Below are positions 8,839-18,353 of a stretch of 64,000 nucleotides of DNA, one piece after another. A program made the position numbers and the translations under genes. The notes beneath the pieces were generated by a model. The model was not told where the DNA came from. It did no database searches and saw only the letters and a program-made list of their open reading frames with translations. Origin of the DNA: Tangfeifania diversioriginum (GTDB lineage: Bacteria; Bacteroidota; Bacteroidia; Bacteroidales; Prolixibacteraceae); NCBI RefSeq assembly GCF_900141875.1, contig NZ_FQZE01000001.1, positions 124,001 through 188,000 on the forward strand, in the 5' to 3' direction. Numbering within the stretch: position 1 is the first letter of the stretch; every line of letters begins with the position of its first letter.

Positions 8839-10587
8839 TTAATTCTCTGCATCAATAATGGCCTGTATCTCTGTTTGCGAGAGTGCTTTATTAAACAATC
8901 GGAGTTCGTCCATCAGGCTTAAATCTGACAAGTGGCCCCATTCGGAAAATCGCGGAGCGCCCGAACCGATGGAAAGAATATCGCAACCGGTCCAGTCAAT
9001 TCCACCAAAATCACCTTCGCTCACCACTTCTCCGTCAATATAAACAGTGCTATGATCGGCTGCAATGGAGAATGCAAAATGCACCCATTCCCCGGTTGAC
9101 GGATCAACGTCGGCATTTTCGCCGCCGTCGAACCAGGATTCACCATCGCCGGTGCCAACATTCAGCTTAAACCTTTGGTTTCCGGCCGCATCTTCGCGGA
9201 AGAACCGGAATCCTTTGGTACGGTCGTTTTGTTTTTCCGGATATTCCGCATGATCAGTGTCCTCCGGCCCTGCAGCAAGAATTCCTGCCCGGTTTGGCTC
9301 TGCATTAATTTTCATCCAGAAAACCGCACTGAATTCGTCACCAAGAAAATCATCGGTTGGGAAAGTGAGGTATGATTCTTCTGCTCCTGCATAGGCCTGA
9401 CCAACTTTTCCTTCAGCAAAACCGGGTGAACCGACTTCGGTGGCTTCGGTGTCGGAAACCAGGTCTTTGTTGCTTCCTTCAAACGGCATATAGAAAACTT
9501 CCCCATCGTATTTGGGTTCGTAAGGCATATCGTCAAAAATGATCTGCTGAATTTCGGAACCTGAAAGCGCACGGTTGTAGAAACGCAATTCATCAATAAA
9601 ACTTAAATCAGAAAGGTGGTTCCAGTAGCTGAATGTTTCCCCTCCTGCGCCAATGGTAATATCATCGCAGCCAGTCCAGTCAACCGGAGCTTCCATAGCA
9701 GATGTTCTCACAGGCACCCCGTCAAAATACATCACATTTTCAGTTGGCGTAATAGTAATAGTCACATGCACCCATTCGCCAGCTGTTGCATCGAGGACTC
9801 CGCCGTCGTTCCAGCTTTCGCCGCTTCCGGTTCCCACGTTCAGTTTTAACTGCTGACTTTCAGCACCGCCCTCGCGGAACAAACGGAAACCTTGCTGGCG
9901 GTTTTCAGGCTCCGCGCCTATACTTAAAATTCCGGCACGATCGGGTGAAGGATCGACTTTATACCAGAACGTGGCACTAAATTCATCACTCTTCAAATCT
10001 TCAAACGGGAACGTAATGTAGGAATCGGTTGCTCCCTGATAAGCATTTCCACCCAAAACGCCTTCTCCGGCGAAACCGGGATTGCCCACTTCCGCAGCTG
10101 TCTGAAAACTTATCAGCTCCATGTAGTCGCCATCGAATGGCATGTAAAATGTTTCACCTGCATATTTTGGAGTGTAGGGTGAAACTTTTTCGAAATTAAT
10201 TGAAGCGGTGGTGCTTTTACCATCCAGGTCGGTGGCGGTAATTTCCAGCACATGGGCTCCGTTGGTTACATTGTCGTAAACCAGTTCATCCACCAGGCGA
10301 CGGTAATCTTTAAAATCAGTATAACTCTGAATTTCAGTGCCGTTTATTTTTACTGAAACTGTGCTTAGTTCAATATCGTCGGTTGCTTCAAAACTGATGG
10401 TAACAGGAGCAACTGCTTCAGGCACTTTTATCTGATACCCATCGGCCGGTGAATTGATTGTCACTGCGGGCGCAGTTTCATCGGATCCCACTTCTACTTT
10501 CGATAAATCATCGATATAATTCTGATCGCACGCACCTAAAACAATAAGTGCCAGTGCAAAAACTATAATTTTATTTAAGGTTTTCAT
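8839..10587 (-). CDS. Double LamG-domain surface lipoprotein (SusE/F position)
   Basis: A 582-residue lipoprotein (MKTLNKIIVFALALIVLGAC, lipidated Cys20). Residues ~40-130 look like an Ig-like domain (VTINSPADGYQIKVPEAVAP, HVLEITATDLDGKSTTASINF). Two tandem concanavalin-like LamG_3 repeats follow (~145-360 and ~365-582). Each begins with FYMPFDGDY or FYMPFEGSN and contains EFSA.FW.K, GFR.FRE, LNVGTG.GESW.DGG, GEWVH and WTGCD; the two share strong internal similarity. It has no recognisable catalytic motif. Placed directly after susD, it most likely is a surface glycan-binding protein that feeds substrate to the SusC/SusD pair. The 12-bp gap to susD implies co-transcription. Confidence 0.88.
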   Translation of the reverse strand: MKTLNKIIVFALALIVLGACDQNYIDDLSKVEVGSDETAPAVTINSPADGYQIKVPEAVAPVTISFEATDDIELSTVSVKINGTEIQSYTDFKDYRRLVDELVYDNVTNGAHVLEITATDLDGKSTTASINFEKVSPYTPKYAGETFYMPFDGDYMELISFQTAAEVGNPGFAGEGVLGGNAYQGATDSYITFPFEDLKSDEFSATFWYKVDPSPDRAGILSIGAEPENRQQGFRLFREGGAESQQLKLNVGTGSGESWNDGGVLDATAGEWVHVTITITPTENVMYFDGVPVRTSAMEAPVDWTGCDDITIGAGGETFSYWNHLSDLSFIDELRFYNRALSGSEIQQIIFDDMPYEPKYDGEVFYMPFEGSNKDLVSDTEATEVGSPGFAEGKVGQAYAGAEESYLTFPTDDFLGDEFSAVFWMKINAEPNRAGILAAGPEDTDHAEYPEKQNDRTKGFRFFREDAAGNQRFKLNVGTGDGESWFDGGENADVDPSTGEWVHFAFSIAADHSTVYIDGEVVSEGDFGGIDWTGCDILSIGSGAPRFSEWGHLSDLSLMDELRLFNKALSQTEIQAIIDAEN

Positions 10588-10599
10588 ATCTTATCTTTT

Positions 10600-12132
10600 T
10601 TAGTCAATTCCTTCTTCCAGTTGTGGTAATTCAGCAATCTGATCTGCAGGAAATGGGAAATAAGCTTTGTCCATTGTAAATGTTTTGCCAGCATGGCTCA
10701 ATTCAGCAGTGTTTTCAGTTCTTACCATATCGTAATACCGAATGCCCCATTCGGTTCCCAGCTCAGCCAGTTTTTCGTCCAGCACATCCTGTGTTGACAC
10801 ATCGGTCAAATCAGTCAACCCTGCTCTGGCCCGAACAAGGTTAACGGCATCGTCCGCCGACAAGGATGAGTTGCCCGAGGCACCTCTTGTTAATGCTTCG
10901 GAATACATCAGCAGGATTTCTGAATAGCGGATAACGATGAGATTTTTATTGCTGCCAAAACCAGTTCTTCCAGGAATCAGCTCAGTGGAAGGCTGAATAA
11001 ATTTACCGCTGGCAAAATTAAGGCGGGCATTGTTGTTAAACACGTCGCCTTCGCGATTTGTATTGGTAATCCATTCCGGGATTTCGCCGTATTCATTTTG
11101 AACTTCGGTAATTCCATCGGGAGTAAACACTACAGAAGTCTCAAGGCGTACGGTTTCACCGCGGTCGAGCATAAATTTAATGTATTTCATGGTTGGCTCG
11201 TAAAATCCCCAACCGGCTCCGGCCCCTTCAACTTTGGGTGTCCAGCCGCCAATTCCGAAAGGAGAAAAATTATGTCCGAAACGATCGCCTTCACCCTGGT
11301 CAAAGTCAGAAAACTGAAATTCCAGGATGATTTCGTCATCCAGTTTCCCGGCTTTTTTAAAGAGGTGGTAAAAATCATCTGCCAGTTGATATTCACCGGA
11401 ACTGATGATTTCAGAGGTTGCGTCGGCCACTCCCTGGTAATCTTCCAACTCCTGATAAGCCAGCGCCTGAAGCGCATAAGCAGTGTAACTGGTAATTCCT
11501 CCAGGTATATCAGGACGTTTGTTTGGGTTTACACCCGGCAGGTTGGGAATGACTTCGTCCATTTCTTCCACAATGTATTGCATTACTTCCGCTTTGTTAC
11601 TCAACGGAGTATTCTGGATATTGTCCAGTTCATCAATTACAATACAACCTCCAAAAGCGCGGGCCAGGTTCAGGTACAAATAAGATCGGATTACCCTGCA
11701 TTCGGCCAGATATTGATCTGCCAGTGCATCGTTATTTGCAGCCGGCCTGTACTTTTCAATTTCATCCATTGCTGTAAACACATTCACAATGTCGTTGTAA
11801 TGCCCCTGCCACAATGCATTTAAGTTCCACTGGCTGGGGAAATATTTAAATTCATCCTGTTCCTGCATGGGAACCTGATCGCCGGCGGCATTTACATCAT
11901 CACCGCGGATTCCTAGGGTTAAAGGCTCTTCCCAGCCGCGGGTATATAATCCATGATAAGCCCCGAGTAAAGGAAGGACCATATTTTCACCATTTGAATA
12001 ATCGACATCACTTGTAAATGTTTCATCTTCAAAGGGTGCATCCAGCTTTTCGGTACATCCGAAAACCATTGCCATTAAAAGCGCTGCAATAATTACAGGC
12101 ACACTATATTTGAAACTATTTTTTACTTTCAT
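10600..12132 (-). CDS. SusD/RagB-family nutrient-binding lipoprotein
   Basis: A 510-residue outer-membrane lipoprotein of the SusD/RagB family, the lid that captures oligosaccharides for the SusC channel. The start at MKVKNSFKYSVPVIIAALLM is chosen over a TTG three codons upstream; lipidated Cys is residue 26 (MAMVFGC). Typical features are the N-terminal SusD-like_3 region (AYHGLYTRGWEEP, YHDIVN-type helices, AECRVIRSYLYLNLARAFGG) and the C-terminal RagB region with RYSEILLMYSEALTRGAS, VNLVRARAGL and LDEKLAELGTEWGIRYYDMVRTEN. It starts 11 bp after the susC stop and is followed by the LamG lipoprotein gene. The intact SusD contrasts with the interrupted SusC upstream. Ligand specificity cannot be read from sequence. 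Confidence 0.95.
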   Translation of the reverse strand: MKVKNSFKYSVPVIIAALLMAMVFGCTEKLDAPFEDETFTSDVDYSNGENMVLPLLGAYHGLYTRGWEEPLTLGIRGDDVNAAGDQVPMQEQDEFKYFPSQWNLNALWQGHYNDIVNVFTAMDEIEKYRPAANNDALADQYLAECRVIRSYLYLNLARAFGGCIVIDELDNIQNTPLSNKAEVMQYIVEEMDEVIPNLPGVNPNKRPDIPGGITSYTAYALQALAYQELEDYQGVADATSEIISSGEYQLADDFYHLFKKAGKLDDEIILEFQFSDFDQGEGDRFGHNFSPFGIGGWTPKVEGAGAGWGFYEPTMKYIKFMLDRGETVRLETSVVFTPDGITEVQNEYGEIPEWITNTNREGDVFNNNARLNFASGKFIQPSTELIPGRTGFGSNKNLIVIRYSEILLMYSEALTRGASGNSSLSADDAVNLVRARAGLTDLTDVSTQDVLDEKLAELGTEWGIRYYDMVRTENTAELSHAGKTFTMDKAYFPFPADQIAELPQLEEGID

Positions 12133-12143
12133 CTTTATCAATT

Positions 12144-15100
12144 TTAGAATTTAAGATTAAGCCCTAACGTATAAACTGCGGGTACGGGATAAAACTGACG
12201 GTCGATTCCGTTCGGTACTTCCGGGTTAAAGCCGTTATATTTAAACAGCGTCAGCGGCCTTTCGGCTGTAAAATAGATTCTTGCATCCGGCATGCCCTCA
12301 CCAATCAGTTCTGCTCCTTTCAGGTTATAACCTAACTGCACATTCTGAATTCTGAAAAAAGCGCCGTCTTCCAAAAGGTAGTCGCTGAAATTCTGGTTCC
12401 AGCCCCTGCGCAGCCCGGAAGCTGAAGGGTATTTATTGGAAGTGCCTTCGCCATTCCACAAACCATCGGCCAGGTCGGCATCGATGTTTGTATCGTTGGT
12501 CCAGATAATTTCTCCACGCTTGCGGTTCAGGATTTTGTTCCCGGCCTGCCCCATAATGTTCATGGAAAAATCGATGTTTTTGTAGGTCAGCCCCAAAGAA
12601 CCTCCGTAGTTGAAGGTAGGAATGTATGAACCCAGAAATACTTTATCGTCATCGTTCAGTTCATCGTTGCTATCCTGATCCCTGAATTTGAAATCGCCGG
12701 GAACAAGGCCGTTTGCAGAGGCAATGGGATCATTATCAATTTCGGACTGATTCTGGTAAATTCCTTCTACCTCGTAGCCATAGAATGACATTAGCGGTTC
12801 GCCCACCTGTGATCTTTGGCGGAACTCCGCTGAACCTCCGTTGATATAGGATTGCCCGTAAAGGTCGAGCACCTCATTTTTTAAAGTTGAAAAATTGGCG
12901 CCGATGGTGTAGGAAAAATCACTGGAAATTTTCCCTTTCCAGTTCAACACCATTTCAAGCCCCTGGTTACGGATGGTTCCCACATTTCTTAACACACTAC
13001 CTGCCTGAAGTTTAAGGCTTACCGGAATGGCAGCATTTTCAGTATCGCGAACGTAGTAGTCCGATTCAATACTTAAACGACCATCGAACATTTCAGCGGT
13101 TAACCCAACATTGGTACCTGTTACAGTTTCCCAACCCAGGTAGCCGAAAGTGCTGGTAGTAACCGAACCATTCACCTGAGTATCGTCGATAGCCAGATAA
13201 ACCGGATTGGTTGTGTTAGCACCGTCCTGCCGGGCAATTTTATCGTTTCCTAATTGTCCCCAGCCACCGCGCAGCTTCAGGTACTCAATTAAATCAACAC
13301 CCTGAAAAAAATCTTCTTCAGAAACCACCCAGCCTAAACCAAACGCCGGAAAAGTGCCCCATTTTTCCTGGTATTTTGATGTACCTTCCTGGCGGAGGGT
13401 AACATAAGCAATGTACCTGTTTTTAAAATTATAGGAAACCCTTCCGAAATAGGAAACCCCATAAAGTCTTTCTGCGTTATCGTCAGCTGTTTTGGATCAC
13501 TGAGCCCGGGACTGGCCAATGTACCAGGAATTTTCATTCAGTGGGATGTCTTCTGCATAACCGCTTAAGTAATCGTACCATTCATCGCGGTAGGAAGTAC
13601 CGGCCATGGCCGTTAAATTATGGTCGCCAAAACTATCGGTGTATGTAAGTGTATTGTCCAAAAACTGATTTACAATAGTTGTACGGGAAGATGAGATTGT
13701 AGAAAGCGGCCTGTTTGTAGAATTTGTTATATAATATGGTATTCCCACATTCCGCCCTTTAATAAACGTTAGAGAAACGTTGTAATTGGTTTTAAATTTC
13801 AGCTTATCCTGCAATATATCTACTTCAGTATAAATCCCGGAAAGCGCTTTTCTTATATCCTGCCTGTCTTCATTAAAATCGAGGCTGAGAAAGGGATTCT
13901 GCGAACCGCGGTAACCAATGAGTTGTGCACTGGAATACCGGCTCGGATTTGGGGTTTCGTTATTCACCAGCTGTTCGTAATTCTGATCGTCGTAAACCGG
14001 AAGAATAGGAACTGCGTGGTATGCACTAAACCAGGCGGCATCGTTTGCAATATACCTGGTACCGTTGCTCACATTAAAATTAACTCCAGCCTTAAGCCAG
14101 TTATTGGCCTGATGGTCAATTTTTGTTCTCAGGTTTAACCGGGTGAATGAATTTTCAGTTTCAAGCAGCCCTTCCTGGTCAAAATAACTAATGCCAATTG
14201 AATAAGAAGTTTTTTCGGTTCCTCCCAAAATCGACAGCGAATGGTTTTGCTGTTGTGCATAAGGTTTCATTATTTCAGCATACCAGTCGGTATTTACATT
14301 GGGTACATTGGGGTTAATCCGGCTTCTTCCGTAGCGCTGCATGGCATTCTGGATGAAGCTGATGTCGGCCGGATCGCCTACCTGATTGATGTAATTTACA
14401 AATTGCTCCGAGTTGGCCATTTGCAACACATTTTGCGGCACCTGCATTCCAATGTAACCTTCGTAGGTAATAGTAGTTTCAGTATTGAGCGAGCCATCTT
14501 TTGTAGTGATAAGAACTACTCCGTTTGCAGCTCTTACACCATAAATTGCCGATGCGGATGCATCTTTCAATACCGAGAGTGTTTCAATATCCGAAGGGTT
14601 CAGGAAATCGATATTGTCGAAATACATTCCATCCACTACATACAATGGTGATGAGTTGCTGCTTGTAGGAAACGAACCGACTCCACGAATACGCACGGTG
14701 GGTTCCGCTCCCGGCGAACCGGCACTTACCACCTGCACTCCGGCAACCTTGCCCTGCAATCCCTGCATGGCCTGCCCTGATGGAGTTTTTACCAACTCTG
14801 CCGATTCAATTGTGGAAATGGAAGAGGTGAGGTCTTTCACCTTTAGTTCTCCGTAGCCCACTACCACAACTTCTTCCAATCCAATAATATCTTCCTTCAG
14901 CTCAACGTCGATGGTTGTTGAACCATCAACACTAACCTCTTTGGTAATAAAACCCACGAAACTAAAGGAAAGCGTTGCATCTGGCGGAACCTCAATGGAA
15001 TAGTCACCGTCGAAATTGGTAATTGTTCCGTTTTGAGTCCCCTTTTCAAGTATTGTTACCCCGGGTAGCCCCAGGTCGCTTTCATCGGTTACCTTGCCTG

Positions 15101-15176
15101 TTACAACAACAGTTTGTTGTGCCATTAACGATGTAACCGAAAAAATCAGTAAGAAAAGAAATGATAATTTTTTCAT
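12144..15176 (-). pseudogene. SusC-type TonB-dependent transporter, interrupted by one in-frame TGA
   Basis: The reading frame from MKKLSFLFLLIFSVTSLMAQ (start 15176) to the stop at 12144 would encode about 1010 residues, normal for SusC. It is interrupted at codon 560 by TGA (13499-13497). The frame stays open after the stop (SKTADDNAERLYGVSYFGRV, then the strong barrel sequence GTFPAFGLGWVVSEEDFF), so there is no frameshift. Features are a signal peptide, a carboxypeptidase-D-like domain (~22-110), a TonB plug with the SusC box (PLYVVDGMYFDNIDFLNPSD, IYGVRAANGVVLITT) and a 22-strand barrel ending LGLNLKF. A single G-to-T change of a GGA glycine codon is a plausible cause. It may be a true nonsense mutation, a sequencing error or a readthrough site. 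The downstream susD and enzyme genes look intact, which argues for a recent mutation or an error. Confidence 0.88.
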
Positions 15177-15522
15177 AGCTCATATTTTAATTTTTATCAG
15201 TTGAAATCCTGAGTACAATTTATGGGATGTTCACACCAACGGAAAAAAAACTGCCTCACTACTATTTCACTTTGCGTGATGAAGCAATTTGGGCACCTCA
15301 CAACTAACTCATACCCCCTTGTCAGGATTCATTTTATTCATTGGAAACCAGCATTTTAAAAACCCAACTCTTTTAAGATTACGTATCAAACAACCAAGAG
15401 GTTTCAAGCTAAAAAGTGCGGTATATTTCAGAAAAGACAGAAAAACTCATTACTTTTGATACAATGATGAGTGCCAGGCTAATGAATTGAACTGCAACTT
15501 TTAGTAAAGATTGTATTTAACC
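15177..15522. promoter_or_regulatory. Divergent control region between PUL and its regulator
   Basis: This 346-bp stretch without genes separates the divergently transcribed susC and regulator genes. A plus-strand promoter candidate is listed separately at 15426-15458. No convincing TAnnTTTG box was found on the minus strand for susC, so its promoter may depend on an activator such as the divergent regulator. Confidence 0.5.
15426..15458 (+). promoter_or_regulatory. Candidate Bacteroidota promoter of the PUL regulator
   Basis: TACTTTTG (15451-15458) fits the -7 box TAnnTTTG, and TTTC (15426-15429) lies 21 bp upstream in the -33 position. Transcription would begin near 15465, giving a leader of about 58 nt to the ATG at 15523. 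Confidence 0.45.
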
Positions 15523-18345
15523 ATGCAAAAATGGCTTTACATATTTTGTTTCTTATGGTTATCCGTTTTTATATGGAGCTCATCTCTTTTGGCCCGCCCG
15601 CAGGAGTGGCACATTAAAAATTTCAGCAAAAAAGAGTACCGGGCAGCCAACCAAAACTGGTCGGTTGATGCCAGCCCCAACGGGTTTATGTATTTTGCCA
15701 ACCATGCCGGGTTGCTCGAATTTGACGGTACCAGCTGGGAGCTTTACCGTTTGCCAAACCAAACCATTCTCCGCTCAGTAAGTGTTTTCAACGACAGCAC
15801 AATTTTTACAGGCGGCTATCGCGAAATTGGATTTTGGAAAGCAGACCGGAATGGAAAACTGAATTATAACTCACTTAACCTGCTGGCGGATGAATTGCTT
15901 GGCAAAAATGACGAATTCTGGAATATCTGCTTTTTAAATGATACTGTTTATTTTCATTCATTCACCAAAATATTAAAGTATAAAAACAATAAAATTACAT
16001 CCGTTGAGCTACCCGGTTTTGTAACATCAATGAACCGCGTGGAGGATAAAATTCTGATTGGGGTGAGAGACAAGGGGATTTACACCATTTCAGACGAAAA
16101 AACGGAACCGTTTATTACTGATCCTCAACTTGAAAACGCAATTATCCGGTTTATAATTCCCTACCCAAACGATCAAATCCTTATCGGCACTTCATCGGAT
16201 GGAATTTTCATGTGGGATGGACTACAACTGAAGGAATGGAATCAGCAGTGGAGTGATTATTTCAAAAGAAATGAGGTGAACCGGGCACATATCAACAAAA
16301 ACGGACATTTGATTATCGGAACTATTATTGACGGAATTGTTGTTTTCGATGAAAACGGGCAACAAATTTCAAGCTATAATACCTCCAACGGATTTCAGAA
16401 CAATACCATTCTGGATATTGCTAACGATATATATGGAAATGACTGGTTTGCGCTGGACAGCGGGATTGATTTTATTTCTTACAAAACGGGCAGTGGCATT
16501 AAATATGACCCCATTCCGGGAATTGGCAGTATTTACGATGTAGCTGTTTTTGAAGACAAAATTTACCTGGGAACCAACCGGGGATTATTTCACAAAAAAC
16601 GACAGAACGCCAGTGCCGATTATACCCTTGCTCCTGAAACGAGCGGGCAGGTTTGGGATATCAGCGAAATGGACAACCAGTTATTTGTAGGTTTTAATCA
16701 AGGGGTGCTGGGCATTAAAAACAACGAAATCAACCTGATATCCAGCCAGGCGGGTGGTTTTTCAATAACCGAAGATCCCTTAAAACCAGGCAGGTTAATT
16801 CAATCAACTTATTCGAACCTGGTAATTTTTGACAAAGTTAATTCTGAATACCGGCAAAAGGGCACAATCAACGGTTTTTATGATCTTATCCGGTACATAG
16901 AATTCGATCATCGCGGGAATTTGTGGGCCAGCCACATGCACCGCGGAGTTTACAAGCTTCAGTTAAATAGTTCGCGCGACAGTGCTGTAAGTATTCAATA
17001 TTACGGAAAGAATTCAGCTTTTGAAAAAGACCATTCCATCCATGTTTTTAAAGTTGAAAACCGCATTGTATTCACTACCGAAGAACAACTTTTCACCTAT
17101 AATGATTTAAATGACTCCATCGTTCCCTACCACTTATTGAATGAAAAACTCGGAGAATTTACAGCGGCGCACCGGATTGTCCCGGCTCCCAATCACCATT
17201 ACTGGTTTATTACCAAAGAAAAAATCGGGCTGTTTCTAATCCGTGAAAATGAAGCAGAATTGATAAAATCTATTCCCAACCAGGTTTTTGCCCCGCACGA
17301 GATGATTGATGGTTTTGAAAACATAGTACCACTCACAGCCACTAAAGCAATCATTTGTTTCGAGAACAGCATTGCCTGGTTCGATTTTTCCCAAACCGAT
17401 TCGCTGACTGAAATAGAAAATTATGCTCCGCAACTACGGAAAATCAAACTGACTGATAACCAGGGAGTACAACAAACGAAAAGCATCAAATCGAACCTGG
17501 AAGTTAAATTCAAATTTAACAACATACAAGTAAAATATGCTTTCCCGCATTTTACGCACCGGCCAATTCAATTTCAGGCATTTTTAAAAGGAATTGACCA
17601 AACATGGTCGGAGAAAAAAGAAGTTCCGGTTTTTAGTTTCGACAGGCTGCCTGCCGGCGAATACCAACTGCTGGTTAAGGCTGTTGATGCGTGGGGAAAT
17701 GAAAGTATGCAGCACAGCATAAATATTAATATTCTTCCTCCCTGGTATTTAAGCAACTACGCAGGAGCGGGTTATATTTTGGCATTCATATTCCTGGTGC
17801 TCGGGCTACAGGTTTGGGGAGTCAGGCGGACACGCAAAAAAGAACGCCGCCGACTTGAAAAAAGAGAACAGGAATTGATAAAACTCCGCAACGAAAAACT
17901 CCGCAACGAGGTGGAACACAAAAGCAAAGAGCTGGCCAACTCCACAATGGCAATTGTGAAAAAAAACGAGTTCCTGTTAAAACTGAAACAGTCGGTGACC
18001 AACCAGAAAGAACAACTGGGAACGCGGTATCCCGACAAATACTATTTGCATCTCATAAAAAAAATAGACGATAATATTTCAAGTCACGAAGACTGGCATC
18101 TTTTTGAAACTAACTTTGAACGGGCACACGAACAATTCCTGCATAAAATAAAGGAAAAATTCCCTGAATTAACTTCCAAAGATTTACGACTTTGCGCTTT
18201 TCTGCGTATGAACCTGACTTCAAAAGAAATTGCCCCGCTTTTAGGCATCTCGGTGCGGGGAGTTGAAAACCACCGCTACCGGTTGCGCAAAAAAATGGGG
18301 CTGGAACACGATGACAGCCTGATTGATTTGATACTGGAGCTGTAA
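15523..18345 (+). CDS. Membrane-spanning regulator: beta-propeller sensor, Y_Y_Y domain, LuxR-type HTH
   Basis: A 940-residue regulator. The ATG at 15523 (MQKWLYIFCFLWLSVFIW) is preferred to a TTG four codons upstream. After the signal peptide, residues ~25-640 contain repeated propeller blades of the two-component-regulator type (NGFMYFANHAGLLEFDGTSWELYRL, GNLWASHMHRGVYKL). A Y_Y_Y domain follows (~650-735, FQAFLKGIDQTWS, RLPAGEYQLLVKAVDAWGN), then one membrane segment (~742-765) and a charged coiled coil (~770-830). A LuxR/GerE-type HTH closes it (ELTSKDLRLCAFLRMNLTSKEIAPLLGISVRGVENHRYRLRKKMG, listed in two overlapping motifs). No histidine kinase or receiver domain is present, so sensing and DNA binding lie in one chain. 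Its divergence from the PUL implies control of that locus. The last ~31 codons are duplicated 1.43 kb downstream. Confidence 0.85.
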   Translation: MQKWLYIFCFLWLSVFIWSSSLLARPQEWHIKNFSKKEYRAANQNWSVDASPNGFMYFANHAGLLEFDGTSWELYRLPNQTILRSVSVFNDSTIFTGGYREIGFWKADRNGKLNYNSLNLLADELLGKNDEFWNICFLNDTVYFHSFTKILKYKNNKITSVELPGFVTSMNRVEDKILIGVRDKGIYTISDEKTEPFITDPQLENAIIRFIIPYPNDQILIGTSSDGIFMWDGLQLKEWNQQWSDYFKRNEVNRAHINKNGHLIIGTIIDGIVVFDENGQQISSYNTSNGFQNNTILDIANDIYGNDWFALDSGIDFISYKTGSGIKYDPIPGIGSIYDVAVFEDKIYLGTNRGLFHKKRQNASADYTLAPETSGQVWDISEMDNQLFVGFNQGVLGIKNNEINLISSQAGGFSITEDPLKPGRLIQSTYSNLVIFDKVNSEYRQKGTINGFYDLIRYIEFDHRGNLWASHMHRGVYKLQLNSSRDSAVSIQYYGKNSAFEKDHSIHVFKVENRIVFTTEEQLFTYNDLNDSIVPYHLLNEKLGEFTAAHRIVPAPNHHYWFITKEKIGLFLIRENEAELIKSIPNQVFAPHEMIDGFENIVPLTATKAIICFENSIAWFDFSQTDSLTEIENYAPQLRKIKLTDNQGVQQTKSIKSNLEVKFKFNNIQVKYAFPHFTHRPIQFQAFLKGIDQTWSEKKEVPVFSFDRLPAGEYQLLVKAVDAWGNESMQHSININILPPWYLSNYAGAGYILAFIFLVLGLQVWGVRRTRKKERRRLEKREQELIKLRNEKLRNEVEHKSKELANSTMAIVKKNEFLLKLKQSVTNQKEQLGTRYPDKYYLHLIKKIDDNISSHEDWHLFETNFERAHEQFLHKIKEKFPELTSKDLRLCAFLRMNLTSKEIAPLLGISVRGVENHRYRLRKKMGLEHDDSLIDLILEL
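18253..18344. repeat. Direct repeat, copy 1 (3' end of the regulator gene)
   Basis: This copy is the native 3' end of the regulator. It matches 19684-19775 over 92 bp with three mismatches, two near the left end (GG versus CA) and one near the right end (T versus A, changing Leu to Met). The offset is exactly 1431 bp. Outside these limits the two sites show no similarity. Confidence 0.95.
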
Positions 18346-18353
18346 AATTTTAG

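Noticed and set aside
11098-11823. 241-codon plus-strand open frame
   Set aside because: It is antisense to susD, which has full SusD/RagB motifs. Composition is like a shadow frame.
13334-13537. Short minus-strand open frame spanning the susC break, suggesting a frameshift
   Set aside because: The two large susC parts (15176-13497 and 13328-12144) are in the same frame, and the translation between them continues as normal SusC sequence after one TGA. The short frame is out of phase and has no SusC features.
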